Below are positions 1 through 8,154 of a stretch of DNA of 64,000 nucleotides, piece by piece. A program made the translations under genes and the position numbers. Numbering within the stretch: the first letter of the stretch is position 1; each line of letters begins with the position of its first letter. The notes under the pieces were generated by a model that was given only the letters and a program-made list of their open reading frames with translations, was not told the origin of the DNA and ran no database searches. The stretch comes from an uncultured Pseudohongiella sp. (GTDB taxonomy: Bacteria > Pseudomonadota > Gammaproteobacteria > Pseudomonadales > Pseudohongiellaceae): the NCBI GenBank assembly GCA_951812715.1, contig OX638323.1, positions 1,712,577-1,776,576 on the forward strand, read 5' to 3'.

Positions 1-2
1 GG

Positions 3-1157
3 TCCCCGAGCAAGCCCACGATTACCAAGCTGCGCGTTATCGGGCATCAGCAGCAACTCATCAGACTCGATTTCGAACAGCGATTCGACCAGGTGGACAC
101 CAAAGGCCTGGTCGATCGGGTTGCCGATCTGATGTCCACGGCCCAGGTCTTGCTGCTTTCCGATTATGATAAAGGCGGGCTTGGCGACGTCAAGGAATTG
201 ATCGCCCTTGGCAGGAAGCAGGGAATTCCCATCGTAGTCGATCCCAAGGGCGGCGACTTTGGGCGCTATCGCGGCGCTACCCTGATTACGCCCAATCTGG
301 GTGAGTTCGAGGCCATCATGGGGCCGAGCGCCAACGAACAGGAGCTGGTGGAGAAAGGAACCGAGTTGATCGACAGGCTTGGACTTGAAGCATTGCTGAT
401 AACCCGGGGCGAGCATGGCATGACCCTGATCCGGCCGAACGCGCCGGAGTTGCATTTACCGGCGCGAGCGCAGGAAGTCTATGATGTCACCGGCGCCGGC
501 GACACCGTGATTTCAGTGTTGTCGGCGGCTCTGGCGGCCGGGGAAAGGTTGACCGACGCGGTCATGCTGGCCAACCTGGCCGCGGGCCTGGTGGTCGGCA
601 AGCTCGGCACCGCCGCGATCAGCGCCCCGGAGTTGCGCCGGGCGCTGATGGCTGAACAGGGCAGCGGCAGGGGCATCATGAGCGCCGGTCAGTTACGCAT
701 CGCCGTGCAGGACGCCCGCGAACACGGCGAACGCATCGTATTCACCAATGGCTGTTTCGACATCATCCACGCCGGCCACGTCGGCTATCTCGACGAAGCC
801 CGCAAGCTCGGCGACCGGCTCATCGTGGCGGTCAACGACGATGCTTCCGTGCGCAATCTGAAAGGGCCCGGCCGTCCGATCAATCCCCTCGACCGGCGCT
901 TGCGGGTGCTGGCGGGACTCGGCGCGGTGGATTGGGTGGTGAGCTTCAGCGAAGACACACCGGAGCAGTTGCTGCGCGACCTGCGGCCGGATGTTCTGGT
1001 CAAGGGCGGCGATTACACGCTGGATCAGGTAGTCGGCGGAGAACTGGTCAAGTCCTGGGACGGCGACGTCCATGTGCTCGCTTTCATCGACGACTGCTCC
1101 ACTTCCGCGATCGTCGAGAAAATGCGGCAGGCAAGTGGGGAATCAGCATCCAGTTGA
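3..1157 (+). CDS. hldE: Bifunctional heptose-7-phosphate kinase / heptose-1-phosphate adenylyltransferase (5' end outside window)
   Basis: HldE makes ADP-heptose for the lipopolysaccharide inner core: a PfkB-type kinase phosphorylates heptose 7-phosphate at C1, and a cytidylyltransferase-like domain adenylylates heptose 1-phosphate. The frame is open to the window edge and begins with TKLRVIG, which lies inside the kinase domain, so the N-terminus is missing. The PfkB signature DVTGAGDT sits near base 484. The second domain shows [12 protein letters not shown] (HxGH nucleotide motif) near base 742 and ends in KGGDYT...GGELV. The last 443 bp before the final nine codons are repeated perfectly at 3776-4218. 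The C-terminal tail ASGESASS differs from that of the downstream copy. Recognition of the enzyme is secure; whether this 3' end is the ancestral one is not. Confidence 0.93.
   Translation, partial: SPSKPTITKLRVIGHQQQLIRLDFEQRFDQVDTKGLVDRVADLMSTAQVLLLSDYDKGGLGDVKELIALGRKQGIPIVVDPKGGDFGRYRGATLITPNLGEFEAIMGPSANEQELVEKGTELIDRLGLEALLITRGEHGMTLIRPNAPELHLPARAQEVYDVTGAGDTVISVLSAALAAGERLTDAVMLANLAAGLVVGKLGTAAISAPELRRALMAEQGSGRGIMSAGQLRIAVQDAREHGERIVFTNGCFDIIHAGHVGYLDEARKLGDRLIVAVNDDASVRNLKGPGRPINPLDRRLRVLAGLGAVDWVVSFSEDTPEQLLRDLRPDVLVKGGDYTLDQVVGGELVKSWDGDVHVLAFIDDCSTSAIVEKMRQASGESASS
691..1133 (+). repeat. 443-bp direct repeat, copy 1 (hldE adenylyltransferase domain)
   Basis: The stretch is identical by eye to 3776-4218, at an offset of 3085. 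It covers almost all of the adenylyltransferase domain, starting at the codons [12 protein letters not shown] and ending at KMRQA. Sequence before the repeat is unrelated in the two places; sequence after it is only partly similar. The two copies bracket a TA and mobile-element island. Confidence 0.95.
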
Positions 1158-1198
1158 GGATTTTGACATCGCGCGGGGCCGCGGGGGGGGGCTCTGCG

Positions 1199-1624
1199 CT
1201 AAACCTCTTCCTCAAGGAGCTGGCCGTGCTCCCGTAGCCAGTCGCGCGCTCTGTCCATCATGGGTACTTGTGTCTTCACTATGTTCCAGAACCGCGGGGT
1301 ATGGTTGGGCTCCAGAAGGTGGGCGAGTTCATGGGCGATAACGTAATTGATGACAAAGATCGGCGCCTTTATCAGCCGCCAGTTCAGGTTGATGTTGTCA
1401 CGAACCGTGCATGAGCCCCACCGGTATCGATTATCGACTATGCGCGCCTGCCCAAAGGAGACGCCAAGCTCCCGAGCCTGCTCCAACACGCGAGGTAGAA
1501 TCCGCTCCTTTGCTCGCTCAATGTACCACTCACGCATGGCGCCCTTCTTGTGAGATGCAAACGATGCCGGAATCAAAAAACGCTGATTAAATCGAATACA
1601 TTCCGTCTCTGTGTCGACGACTTC
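1199..1624 (-). pseudogene. YgjP-like (DUF45/WLM) metallopeptidase, C-terminal remnant
   Basis: The protein keeps the zinc motif HELAH within YVIAHELAHLLEPNH, and the RWGSC segment typical of YgjP/WLM-type metallopeptidases. Members are usually about 230 residues and often sit beside type I restriction-modification genes. Here only the C-terminal 140 or so residues remain. The only start in frame is a TTG at 1576, but family-like sequence continues upstream of it to about 1624 and then meets a stop at 1643, exactly where an IS256 transposase tail begins. This indicates truncation by that element or by a rearrangement next to it. It is probably a relic of a restriction locus and is unlikely to work as an intact enzyme. 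Confidence 0.72.
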
Positions 1625-1636
1625 AAGTGGAAGACG

Positions 1637-1820
1637 ATGTTGTCAATGATTTACAAGATGGGGGTGAGCGCCGAGCGATCCTGCAAGCGGCTGCGCGGCT
1701 TCCGGCAACTCGCCCAGGTCATCGATGGGGTACAGTTCAAGGACGGCAATGAAGTGATTGACGAAAGCAGCAGAGCGGCCGCATGACCAACTTGCTGTAC
1801 ACCAGATTTGACTGTAATCC
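1637..1820 (+). mobile_element. IS256-family (mutator-type) transposase C-terminal remnant with right end
   Basis: Reading from 1637 to the stop at 1786 gives about 49 residues (MIYKMGVSAERSCKRLRGF, then QLAQVIDGVQFKDG) that match the extreme C-terminus of IS256-type transposases, including the ...GVxFxDG ending. Just past the stop, near 1795-1812, lies TGTACACCAGATTTGAC, resembling the terminal inverted repeat of several members. The DDE catalytic core and left end are absent, so this is a dead fragment. It abuts the truncated YgjP-like gene. Confidence 0.65.
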
Positions 1821-2018
1821 ATTTCCGGCCCCTCTAAGCAATGAAATCCCACATTACCCCTGACTCAAATTCAGAGCTGCGGTCATCTGGGTGACTAATA
1901 CTAATGGCCGTGCAAAGCATGGTCCACCTTGGCTCCGAGCCAAGCCATGTTTCTGCTCAGCGACAAATTGTGGAATTTCGCAAGGATCACAAATTGCCTT
2001 GCCTTCGGAATACATTTC

Positions 2019-2039
2019 GCATATATTTCTTGCATATAT
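2019..2039 (+). promoter_or_regulatory. Possible operator/promoter of the XRE-ImmA/IrrE gene
   Basis: GCATATAT occurs twice, at 2019-2026 and 2032-2039, in an AT-rich stretch 30-50 bp before the start codon at 2069. HTH regulators of TA-like pairs commonly bind repeats at their own promoter. The regulatory role is inferred from position only. Confidence 0.35.
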
Positions 2040-2068
2040 AAAAATGCAAGATTTTATGGAGAAACCCG

Positions 2069-3175
2069 ATGTCTGCTCAACACATTGGTACCCGAATCAA
2101 GGCGATAAGACGGGAGCGCGGTTTTTCGCAGGACGATCTGGCGCATTTATTTGGATTCAAGGATCGGCAGACCGTCTCTGCTATTGAAACCGGAACGCGG
2201 CGCGTAACCGCGGAAGAATTATTGCTCGCCGCTGACAAGCTGAACGTTCCTCTCGACTACTTTACCGATCCTTTTCGGCTCGATGGCGAAGGGAGGTTTT
2301 CCTGGAGGCAAACTGGCGTTGACCCATCGCAACTCGCCGAATTCGAGCGGACAGCCAGTAGCTGGATCGGCGCGTATCGAACACTGGCTGTGCAGGTCGG
2401 ACTGCGGGCGCCATTAATGCGGCGAGCTCTCGGATTGACCAAATCTTCGAGATTCGAGGACGCGGTGGAAGCCGGTGAACGATTCGCAGTGGAATTTGAA
2501 CTGGGGGATGTTCCGGCAAAGCATCTGGCTGAGGCAATGCAGGATCAGCTCGGAATCTCCGTACTTATGGTGGATGCGTACCAGGGAATTTCCGGCGCGG
2601 CGTGTCGCTTGCCCGAACTCGACGCTGTTCTGATTGCGCGAGGAGAAGTGGAGGGACGCCGAAACTTCGATTTGGCGCATGAACTGTTCCACATTCTGAC
2701 TTGGGAAGCGATGCCGCCCGAGCATGTGGAGGATGCCCGTGATTTTGGCGGTAACCGGGTGGAGCAGCTTGCAAACAACTTTGCGGCCGCGGTACTGATG
2801 CCGCCGGCAGCGCTTGAACCCCTGGGTGATTGCAACCTGCTGGATACGAACGACTTGATCACGCGGCTGAATACCGCGGCGGACGCATTGAAAGTAACTT
2901 CGTCGGCTTTACGGTGGCGCCTGGTTGCTCGTGGGCAATTGACCAGGGCGAGAGCGCTGGCGATCTCGGAGTCCGCCTTGCGGAACAATGGCAGGGTGAG
3001 CAACGACGAAGAACCGCCCGCATTGTTTTCTCGGCCTTACATGGAAGTGATCGCAACGGCCATCGACCGGGGCTTTGTATCGGTACGACGGGTGGCCAGG
3101 TTGCTCGGGCTTTCTGCAGATGGTCTTGAGGAATTGTTCTACGCCCACGATGTAAGGAACGCGATCACCCTGTGA
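2069..3175 (+). CDS. XRE-type HTH protein with ImmA/IrrE metallopeptidase domain
   Basis: The 368-residue protein joins an N-terminal XRE helix-turn-helix (about residues 6-62, with the recognition segment DRQTVSAIETGTRRV) to an ImmA/IrrE (COG2856) zinc peptidase domain whose HELFH motif lies near residue 204. Proteins of this architecture bind DNA and cleave or sequester partners; several act as the antitoxin-like member of a two-gene module. The start at 2069 has a GGAG ribosome site nine bases upstream. The stop overlaps the next gene by 4 bp (GTGA), so the two are co-translated. The next gene is a PIN-like nuclease candidate, which fits a TA or defence role. It lies within the island bracketed by hldE repeats. 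Confidence 0.85.
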   Translation: MSAQHIGTRIKAIRRERGFSQDDLAHLFGFKDRQTVSAIETGTRRVTAEELLLAADKLNVPLDYFTDPFRLDGEGRFSWRQTGVDPSQLAEFERTASSWIGAYRTLAVQVGLRAPLMRRALGLTKSSRFEDAVEAGERFAVEFELGDVPAKHLAEAMQDQLGISVLMVDAYQGISGAACRLPELDAVLIARGEVEGRRNFDLAHELFHILTWEAMPPEHVEDARDFGGNRVEQLANNFAAAVLMPPAALEPLGDCNLLDTNDLITRLNTAADALKVTSSALRWRLVARGQLTRARALAISESALRNNGRVSNDEEPPALFSRPYMEVIATAIDRGFVSVRRVARLLGLSADGLEELFYAHDVRNAITL

Positions 3176-3708
3176 GCGGAATGAATGGTAGCAATCCGCC
3201 AGTGCTTCTCGACACGAATGCGATCATCGAATCGCATCGGGTTTCCGCATGGAAGGCGCTAGCGGGTGGACATCGATTGGAAACAGTCGAAGATTGCATC
3301 ACCGAAACGCAAACGGGTTTTCAATTGCGGAGACAGGAACAGAGGATTCCAGTAGAGGAACTGCGGAAGAAGCTGGCGGCGATTCATTCCGTGGAAAACC
3401 GGGAACGCGCTGAGCTGGCTATTCAGATTGAAGGAATCGCACTGGACATAGGCGAAGAGTCTCTCTGGGCGCATGCTCGGGGGCGTAAGGGTGCTTGGCT
3501 ATTGTGTGGTCCGGACAAAGCCAGTATGCGATGTGGAGTCAGACTCGGGTTCCGGAAACGCATCATCTCTCTTGAGGAATTGCTTGAAAACGTAGGCCAT
3601 AAGCCAAAGATTGCGCTGAAGTACAACTACACGAAGAAGTGGTCGAATGATGCGCTCGCAGATTTAGTTTTTGAGGAACGAGACCGTCGCGAGCAATTGC
3701 GGTATTGA
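3172..3708 (+). CDS. PIN-like putative toxin paired with the XRE-ImmA/IrrE protein
   Basis: The 178-residue product begins with VLLDTNAIIE, a PIN-nuclease-like first acidic motif. Further acidic residues (GEESLWAHA) follow, and then LLCGPDKAS, where PIN proteins carry their C-terminal aspartate. PIN domains are metal-dependent RNases and are the toxic partner in many TA pairs. The GTG start overlaps the upstream stop by 4 bp. Similar COG2856-PIN pairs have been proposed as TA modules, but this C-terminal half (SLEELLENVG, KYNYTKKWSNDALADLV) was not tied to a named family. Base composition is more AT-rich than the flanking hldE sequence, in keeping with acquisition. Confidence 0.62.
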   Translation: MSGMNGSNPPVLLDTNAIIESHRVSAWKALAGGHRLETVEDCITETQTGFQLRRQEQRIPVEELRKKLAAIHSVENRERAELAIQIEGIALDIGEESLWAHARGRKGAWLLCGPDKASMRCGVRLGFRKRIISLEELLENVGHKPKIALKYNYTKKWSNDALADLVFEERDRREQLRY

Positions 3709-3726
3709 TGTGGCAACGATCTGAAG

Positions 3727-4242
3727 TTGCATTCTTGCGTTAGCGCGAGGAAGGACTGGAATCGCAAAATCTTGGAGTTACGCATCGCCGTGCAGGACGC
3801 CCGCGAACACGGCGAACGCATCGTATTCACCAATGGCTGTTTCGACATCATCCACGCCGGCCACGTCGGCTATCTCGACGAAGCCCGCAAGCTCGGCGAC
3901 CGGCTCATCGTGGCGGTCAACGACGATGCTTCCGTGCGCAATCTGAAAGGGCCCGGCCGTCCGATCAATCCCCTCGACCGGCGCTTGCGGGTGCTGGCGG
4001 GACTCGGCGCGGTGGATTGGGTGGTGAGCTTCAGCGAAGACACACCGGAGCAGTTGCTGCGCGACCTGCGGCCGGATGTTCTGGTCAAGGGCGGCGATTA
4101 CACGCTGGATCAGGTAGTCGGCGGAGAACTGGTCAAGTCCTGGGACGGCGACGTCCATGTGCTCGCTTTCATCGACGACTGCTCCACTTCCGCGATCGTC
4201 GAGAAAATGCGGCAGGCAGGCGAGGATTCGCCGTCGGGCTAG
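3727..4242 (+). CDS. Duplicated HldE adenylyltransferase domain as a stand-alone ORF
   Basis: The ORF runs from a TTG at 3727 (another TTG lies at 3772) and encodes the entire HldE C-terminal domain, with TNGCFD, HAGH and KGGDYT intact. Some bacteria carry this activity as a separate protein (HldC/RfaE2), so it could be active if expressed. Nucleotide sequence is identical to the in-gene copy over 3776-4218. The first 16 residues come from unrelated upstream DNA, and the tail AGEDSPSG differs from ASGESASS of copy 1. No good ribosome site is seen before the TTG starts. It may be a non-expressed duplication scar, the displaced native 3' end of hldE, or a working extra enzyme. Confidence 0.6.
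   Translation: MHSCVSARKDWNRKILELRIAVQDAREHGERIVFTNGCFDIIHAGHVGYLDEARKLGDRLIVAVNDDASVRNLKGPGRPINPLDRRLRVLAGLGAVDWVVSFSEDTPEQLLRDLRPDVLVKGGDYTLDQVVGGELVKSWDGDVHVLAFIDDCSTSAIVEKMRQAGEDSPSG
3776..4218 (+). repeat. 443-bp direct repeat, copy 2
   Basis: Perfect match to 691-1133. The upstream junction reads CTTGG then AGTTACGC; in copy 1 it is CGGTC then AGTTACGC. The downstream 24 bp to the stop are only about half identical to those after copy 1. Confidence 0.95.
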
Positions 4243-4678
4243 GATTGCAAATGGCCAGCCTGCGGCGGCGCGGCCGCTTATTGGGAACAATCCCTGGGAG
4301 ATTCAACATCTAAATCCCAATTAATCTGCATGCTTGCAAGGCTGCGCGTTACGTCCAGTTCGGTATCTGGCATTTTTCCCGCAGATTTTCGTTCTACAAA
4401 GCGTCGCCCATTGCGCGAGCCATATTCAGTTTATTTCGTTAGAACAATAAGTTATGAGATGCCCAGTTGCTGGCTTCCGATGGCGTCGGCAACATCGCGA
4501 GCAAGATGACGAACACCGCAGTACTGGCCGAACCAGGCCAGGCCGCGGCTGAAAAGCCGATCCGCGCTCTTAATCGGGATATGCTTTATTGCGCCGCAAT
4601 CAGCTTCGGTGGTTTCCTGATTTGCTTGATTCAACGCGAACTAGTCAACGCCTTCAGCGAACCAGGTTCGACGCAGGG
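4243..4678. other. 436-bp stretch without a recognised gene
   Basis: This lies between the duplicated hldE domain and the convergent membrane-protein gene. Short ORFs exist on both strands (about 60-70 codons near 4452-4682), but none has a ribosome site or a recognisable motif. The part around 4320-4450 is noticeably AT-richer. Confidence 0.4.
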
Positions 4679-5350
4679 TTAGCTTCGCCGCAATTCCTCC
4701 GCGGCCAATCGTTTTTGTTCATCGGTTTTGGATGTCCCGGGAAACATAAACCATGCATCAAAGGATGAAAAGCTGAATATGAATCCGATTAAGAAGATCA
4801 TCATCCATTCATCGTCATCAAAGATCTGCGCACTGTTAAGAACGTTCCAAAGGCCCCAGACGAGAACGATCAGCCCAATTGCGCCGTGGACGACAATAAC
4901 GAGCTTGCGCCACTTCCCGAACCTTCCATGTGGGCGCCAATCGTTCGGTAGAGCAACGATGCCGCGCCACCCGAACCTTGCAATTAACCACTTGGGGTAA
5001 TTGCACTTGGCTCCCTCGCGAATTCTTGTCTGGTCAAGGTTATAGCACACCTCAAAAGTGGGAACCAAACTCAGGGGTACGCAATAAAATAGGGAACCCA
5101 AAAACAGCAAAGCGACGTATATCTGTGGTGGCTGATCGTCGACGATTGCCACTATGCCGGAGACCATGCACGCGAATGCCGCAACTACCGTCGCGGCAAT
5201 CCCTACGAAGACTTGGCGACGACCGTAGCCTCGGGGTAACAGATATATTCCGACAAATGATGCCCATATGGCGAACAGAATTCCAAACCCGATCGCGGCC
5301 ATAGCGATCCAGGTTTTCAAATCTAATGGCCACCATGTTTCCATCGTCAA
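4679..5350 (-). CDS. Multi-pass membrane protein of unknown function
   Basis: The 223-residue protein has about five hydrophobic segments: near residues 12-36, 44-68, 76-98, 150-172 and 182-205. A basic, Trp-rich cytoplasmic-looking region (KCNYPKWLIARFGWRG) lies between the third and fourth. No family was recognised. Its ATG overlaps the stop of the DUF2089-like regulator gene by 4 bp, so the two are translationally coupled. DUF2089-type HTH proteins are often encoded just before small membrane proteins, which suggests that the regulator controls or senses through this product. Confidence 0.72.
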   Translation of the reverse strand: MTMETWWPLDLKTWIAMAAIGFGILFAIWASFVGIYLLPRGYGRRQVFVGIAATVVAAFACMVSGIVAIVDDQPPQIYVALLFLGSLFYCVPLSLVPTFEVCYNLDQTRIREGAKCNYPKWLIARFGWRGIVALPNDWRPHGRFGKWRKLVIVVHGAIGLIVLVWGLWNVLNSAQIFDDDEWMMIFLIGFIFSFSSFDAWFMFPGTSKTDEQKRLAAEELRRS

Positions 5351-5682
5351 TTTTCCTCGGTTGAAGCGGCCGTAGACCGCGCGAGGTCGCGCACCGCGCG
5401 GGCTCCCGATATTGTCAATTCGCCTCGCTCCACCAATTCCGCCAGCAGCTCGGCCAGAGGGTCCATCGGCGTTCCCTCGACCAGCTTGCTCAGCCGGTCG
5501 ATCACTCTATCCACGCGGCCGCGGATCGTCGGATAACTCACTCCATAACTCTCGGCCAGACCCTTCAAGGATCCGGACTGCAGAACCAGTTCCGTGATCA
5601 GGTTCAGGTCTTCGTAAGGAAGCTGGTTCAGCGGGTGTTCACGCGACCGCTCATCCGGAATTTTTAACTTTACCAAACTCAT
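5347..5682 (-). CDS. DUF2089-like HTH regulator
   Basis: The 111-residue protein contains LPYEDLNLITELVLQSGSLK followed by GLAESYGVSYPTIRGRVDRV, the sigma-like helix-turn-helix arrangement of DUF2089 proteins. In that family one helix contacts DNA (SYPTIRxRxD). The N-terminal zinc ribbon found in some members is missing. A C-terminal helix of about 35 residues (DPLAELLAELVERGELTISGAR) may mediate dimerisation. It is the first gene of a two-gene operon with the membrane protein, and an AT-rich promoter-like region lies upstream (5683-5740). Confidence 0.72.
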   Translation of the reverse strand: MSLVKLKIPDERSREHPLNQLPYEDLNLITELVLQSGSLKGLAESYGVSYPTIRGRVDRVIDRLSKLVEGTPMDPLAELLAELVERGELTISGARAVRDLARSTAASTEEN

Positions 5683-6016
5683 ATTGAATTATTCTAAACA
5701 TTATTTTATATATTGCAAGTATTTTTTAATAAAACTAAAAATGCCATGCAACTGGAGTATTCAGTGGATTTCAGTTTCAACGGCTTGCCTGGCCGCGGTT
5801 TGGCAATCGCGTGTCTACCATCCAAACCAATAGGCAGTATCGCCAGAAGGCCTTCTGAAAATGTGACGCAACTATCTCTCACAGACTGATGTGAAATGAA
5901 ATGCGATCTCAATTTCGAACGATTGAGGCGGCGGCGATGTGCCTGCTGTTTACAAACGTAGTATCCAGACAGTTGCGTCCGTCAAGACCGATTTCTCGCA
6001 CTGACGCCGCTCCGCT
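5683..6016. other. Intergenic region, AT-rich promoter end
   Basis: Positions 5690-5745 are strongly AT-rich (ATTATTCTAAACATTATTTT) and probably carry the promoter of the minus-strand regulator operon. The remainder to 6016 holds only a weak 68-codon minus ORF with no support. Confidence 0.4.
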
Positions 6017-6799
6017 TTAACGAGCAGCGTTTGCCGCGGCCTCGATGTTTTCGTGGAGGTGGTTAGGGTTGATGGTTCCGACAATTATCGATGAGACGCC
6101 GGGGGGTTCCAGCAGAAAGCGAAAATTGTCCGTGACTGAACTGCCTGCGCCGTGGACGGCGTGGCCGCTGGCCAGGCCTTTCTTGATCAGGATTCCCTTG
6201 CCGGCTTTTTGCGCTCGTTCGATTACCGGAATCTGGCTGGCGTCGGATCGGTTGTAGGTGAGCATCAGCACATCGACCAGTTCGATTGCCCGCAAGCCGC
6301 CTGCGATGGTCTTGGAACTCATGCCGACGGCGCGCAGCAGACCTAGGTCGCGCAATCGTTCCAGGGTTTCTAGACAGTCGGAATTTTCGAGGATGCCGAG
6401 ATCGTTACCGTCGGAATGGATCAGGACCAGGTCGAGATGGTCCCTGCGCAGATAACGCAGGCTTTGTTCGATGCTTGCGCGTACCTGGGCCGCGGAAAAA
6501 TCGAACCGCGAACTGCCGCCTTCGAAGATTTCCCCGATCTTGGTGCAAAGCAGCCATTCGTCGCGGCGCGGCAATAGCCGGCCGATGCGTTGCTCGCTGC
6601 TGCCATAGGCAGGGGCAGTGTCGAGCAGATTGACGCCGGCTTCCCAGGCCAGGTCGAGCAATGCGGAGATTTCCCGGTCGGTAGGCAATTCGAATCCGCC
6701 TGGATATTTCACTTCCTGGTTGCGGCCGAATTTCACCGTGCCGAGCCCGAGACAGGAGACCCGCATGCCGGTCGTGCCGAGATCGCGAACAGGCAACAT
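6017..6799 (-). CDS. Aldo/keto reductase family protein
   Basis: An NAD(P)H-dependent oxidoreductase of the aldo/keto reductase superfamily, 260 residues. The catalytic tetrad is visible: Asp and Tyr in LLDTAPAYGSSE, Lys in LLCTKIGE and His in LVLIHSDG. The C-terminal cofactor segment reads SSIIVGTINPNHL. An upstream ATG at 6826 is in frame, but the ATG at 6799 is preferred. It has GGAG eight bases upstream and lies just 4 bp after the stop of the preceding FAD-oxidoreductase gene, whereas the longer form would overlap it. The two enzymes probably form one operon. Substrate unknown. Confidence 0.88.
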   Translation of the reverse strand: MLPVRDLGTTGMRVSCLGLGTVKFGRNQEVKYPGGFELPTDREISALLDLAWEAGVNLLDTAPAYGSSEQRIGRLLPRRDEWLLCTKIGEIFEGGSSRFDFSAAQVRASIEQSLRYLRRDHLDLVLIHSDGNDLGILENSDCLETLERLRDLGLLRAVGMSSKTIAGGLRAIELVDVLMLTYNRSDASQIPVIERAQKAGKGILIKKGLASGHAVHGAGSSVTDNFRFLLEPPGVSSIIVGTINPNHLHENIEAAANAAR

Positions 6800-6803
6800 G
6801 ATT

Positions 6804-8054
6804 TCAGCTCCAGAACGGCCGCCCAAGCGGCGGTGGCGGGCAGACGGGGAGTAAGTCCGGATGATGCCCGGGCGCGATGCCTGCGTCGCGCAAGTTTCGC
6901 AGCACGATGTCAGCCATCACCGGAGCGAGAGTCAATTTGGTGGGCCAGGCGACGATGATGTCTTGTTCGGAGACGATTGTGGCATTGTCCGGCCTGCGCC
7001 CACTCGCGCTTGCCGGTTCCGCCCTGTTGATGTCGAGACAGCGCCAACTCCTGTCATCGAATTGCAGATTCGGAAACAGCCGTTGCAAGAGACTTTTTGC
7101 CGCCGCCACTTGCGCGTTATCGGAGCGGGCGACGCCTTCCTCGGCCAGGTCACCGCCGAGATACCACACCGTCTCCTCTTCGGTACGGCCATGGGAGGTG
7201 ATAGTCAGGGCCGGCGTGGCGCTCAAGCCCGCGCCCAGGACATGCAGAAACAGTGGCGGCAGCGATGAACCGCTCACCGAGACCATTTTCAGCGGCCTGA
7301 GCTGGCAGCGGGGAAGCAGTAAACCGGCCTGTTCGATCAATCGCTCGTTGCCCTCTCCCGCGCAAAAAATATAACGCCGCGCCTTGAGCGTAACCAGTTG
7401 TTCCTTCATGCGCACGCGCAATTCGCGCCCGGCAGTCAGGCGATGGAATTCCAGTGGTTCCGCGGCGCCGGCATGCTTCGGGTCCGGCTGCGGTGGCGGC
7501 GCCGCCGAATCGTCGGACGAGACGCGGCATTGGTCTTGCCGAATGGCATGGATGCGGTGCAGTTGAGGCTCGGCCAACGCATTGATCAGCGAAGCGCTAT
7601 CAAGCACGAAATCAGCAAGGCGGTAGACCGCTCCACGTCCGCGCAGAATCTCCGGGATTTCGTCCGGCGCCGCCGGCTCGGCCTTGCCCGCGATCGCCTT
7701 GCTGCCCAGAAAACTCTTCAGTCCGGCGCCGGGACCGACGCCCGACCAGAGCTGGAAATGCGGGCTCAGCACCCGGCAGGCGGAAAGATCGATCTCGCCA
7801 TGGCCCTCGATGCACTCGCTCCAGCGTCGCGGCATGTCCGCGATGGCGCGGGATGCGCCGCCGAAAGCGCCATGCAAGGCGTATTTGAGCCCGCCGTGGA
7901 TGATGCCCTGGGAGTTTATTGATTGTCCGCCGCCAAGCCGGTCCCGCTCCAGCAATATCGCCTGGTAGCCTTCGGCGGTGAGCCGGTTGAGCAGCCATAG
8001 CCCTGCCACGCCGCCGCCGAATATGACGATGTCAGTTGAATAGCTGGAGGGCAT
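6804..8054 (-). CDS. FAD-dependent oxidoreductase (DAO-like)
   Basis: The 416-residue protein opens with TDIVIFGGGVAGLWLLNRL, a Rossmann dinucleotide motif (GxGxxG), then LLERDRLGGGQSINSQGIIHGG, typical of DAO/glycerol-3-phosphate dehydrogenase-like flavoenzymes that bind FAD through the glutamate. The C-terminal part (DINRAEPASASGRRPDN...VAWPTKLTLAPV) closes the FAD site. A longer ORF reaches 8156, but the added N-terminus precedes the Rossmann fold and looks like leader DNA, so the ATG at 8054 was chosen. It is the first gene of a pair with an aldo/keto reductase and is divergent from waaA. Substrate not inferred. Confidence 0.83.
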   Translation of the reverse strand: MPSSYSTDIVIFGGGVAGLWLLNRLTAEGYQAILLERDRLGGGQSINSQGIIHGGLKYALHGAFGGASRAIADMPRRWSECIEGHGEIDLSACRVLSPHFQLWSGVGPGAGLKSFLGSKAIAGKAEPAAPDEIPEILRGRGAVYRLADFVLDSASLINALAEPQLHRIHAIRQDQCRVSSDDSAAPPPQPDPKHAGAAEPLEFHRLTAGRELRVRMKEQLVTLKARRYIFCAGEGNERLIEQAGLLLPRCQLRPLKMVSVSGSSLPPLFLHVLGAGLSATPALTITSHGRTEEETVWYLGGDLAEEGVARSDNAQVAAAKSLLQRLFPNLQFDDRSWRCLDINRAEPASASGRRPDNATIVSEQDIIVAWPTKLTLAPVMADIVLRNLRDAGIAPGHHPDLLPVCPPPPLGRPFWS

Positions 8055-8154
8055 CCGATAACTTTTCCCGCATTGTGGCCGAGCCGGCTCAAGAATACCG
8101 CAGGCACAGCGGCAGTTCACGGCGTACCGGCCAGCGCCCGGACCGACCCCTGCC

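Noticed and set aside
4452..4682. Overlapping 60- and 71-codon ORFs on opposite strands
   Set aside because: No motif, no ribosome site and no neighbour logic; listed only as an unexplained gap.
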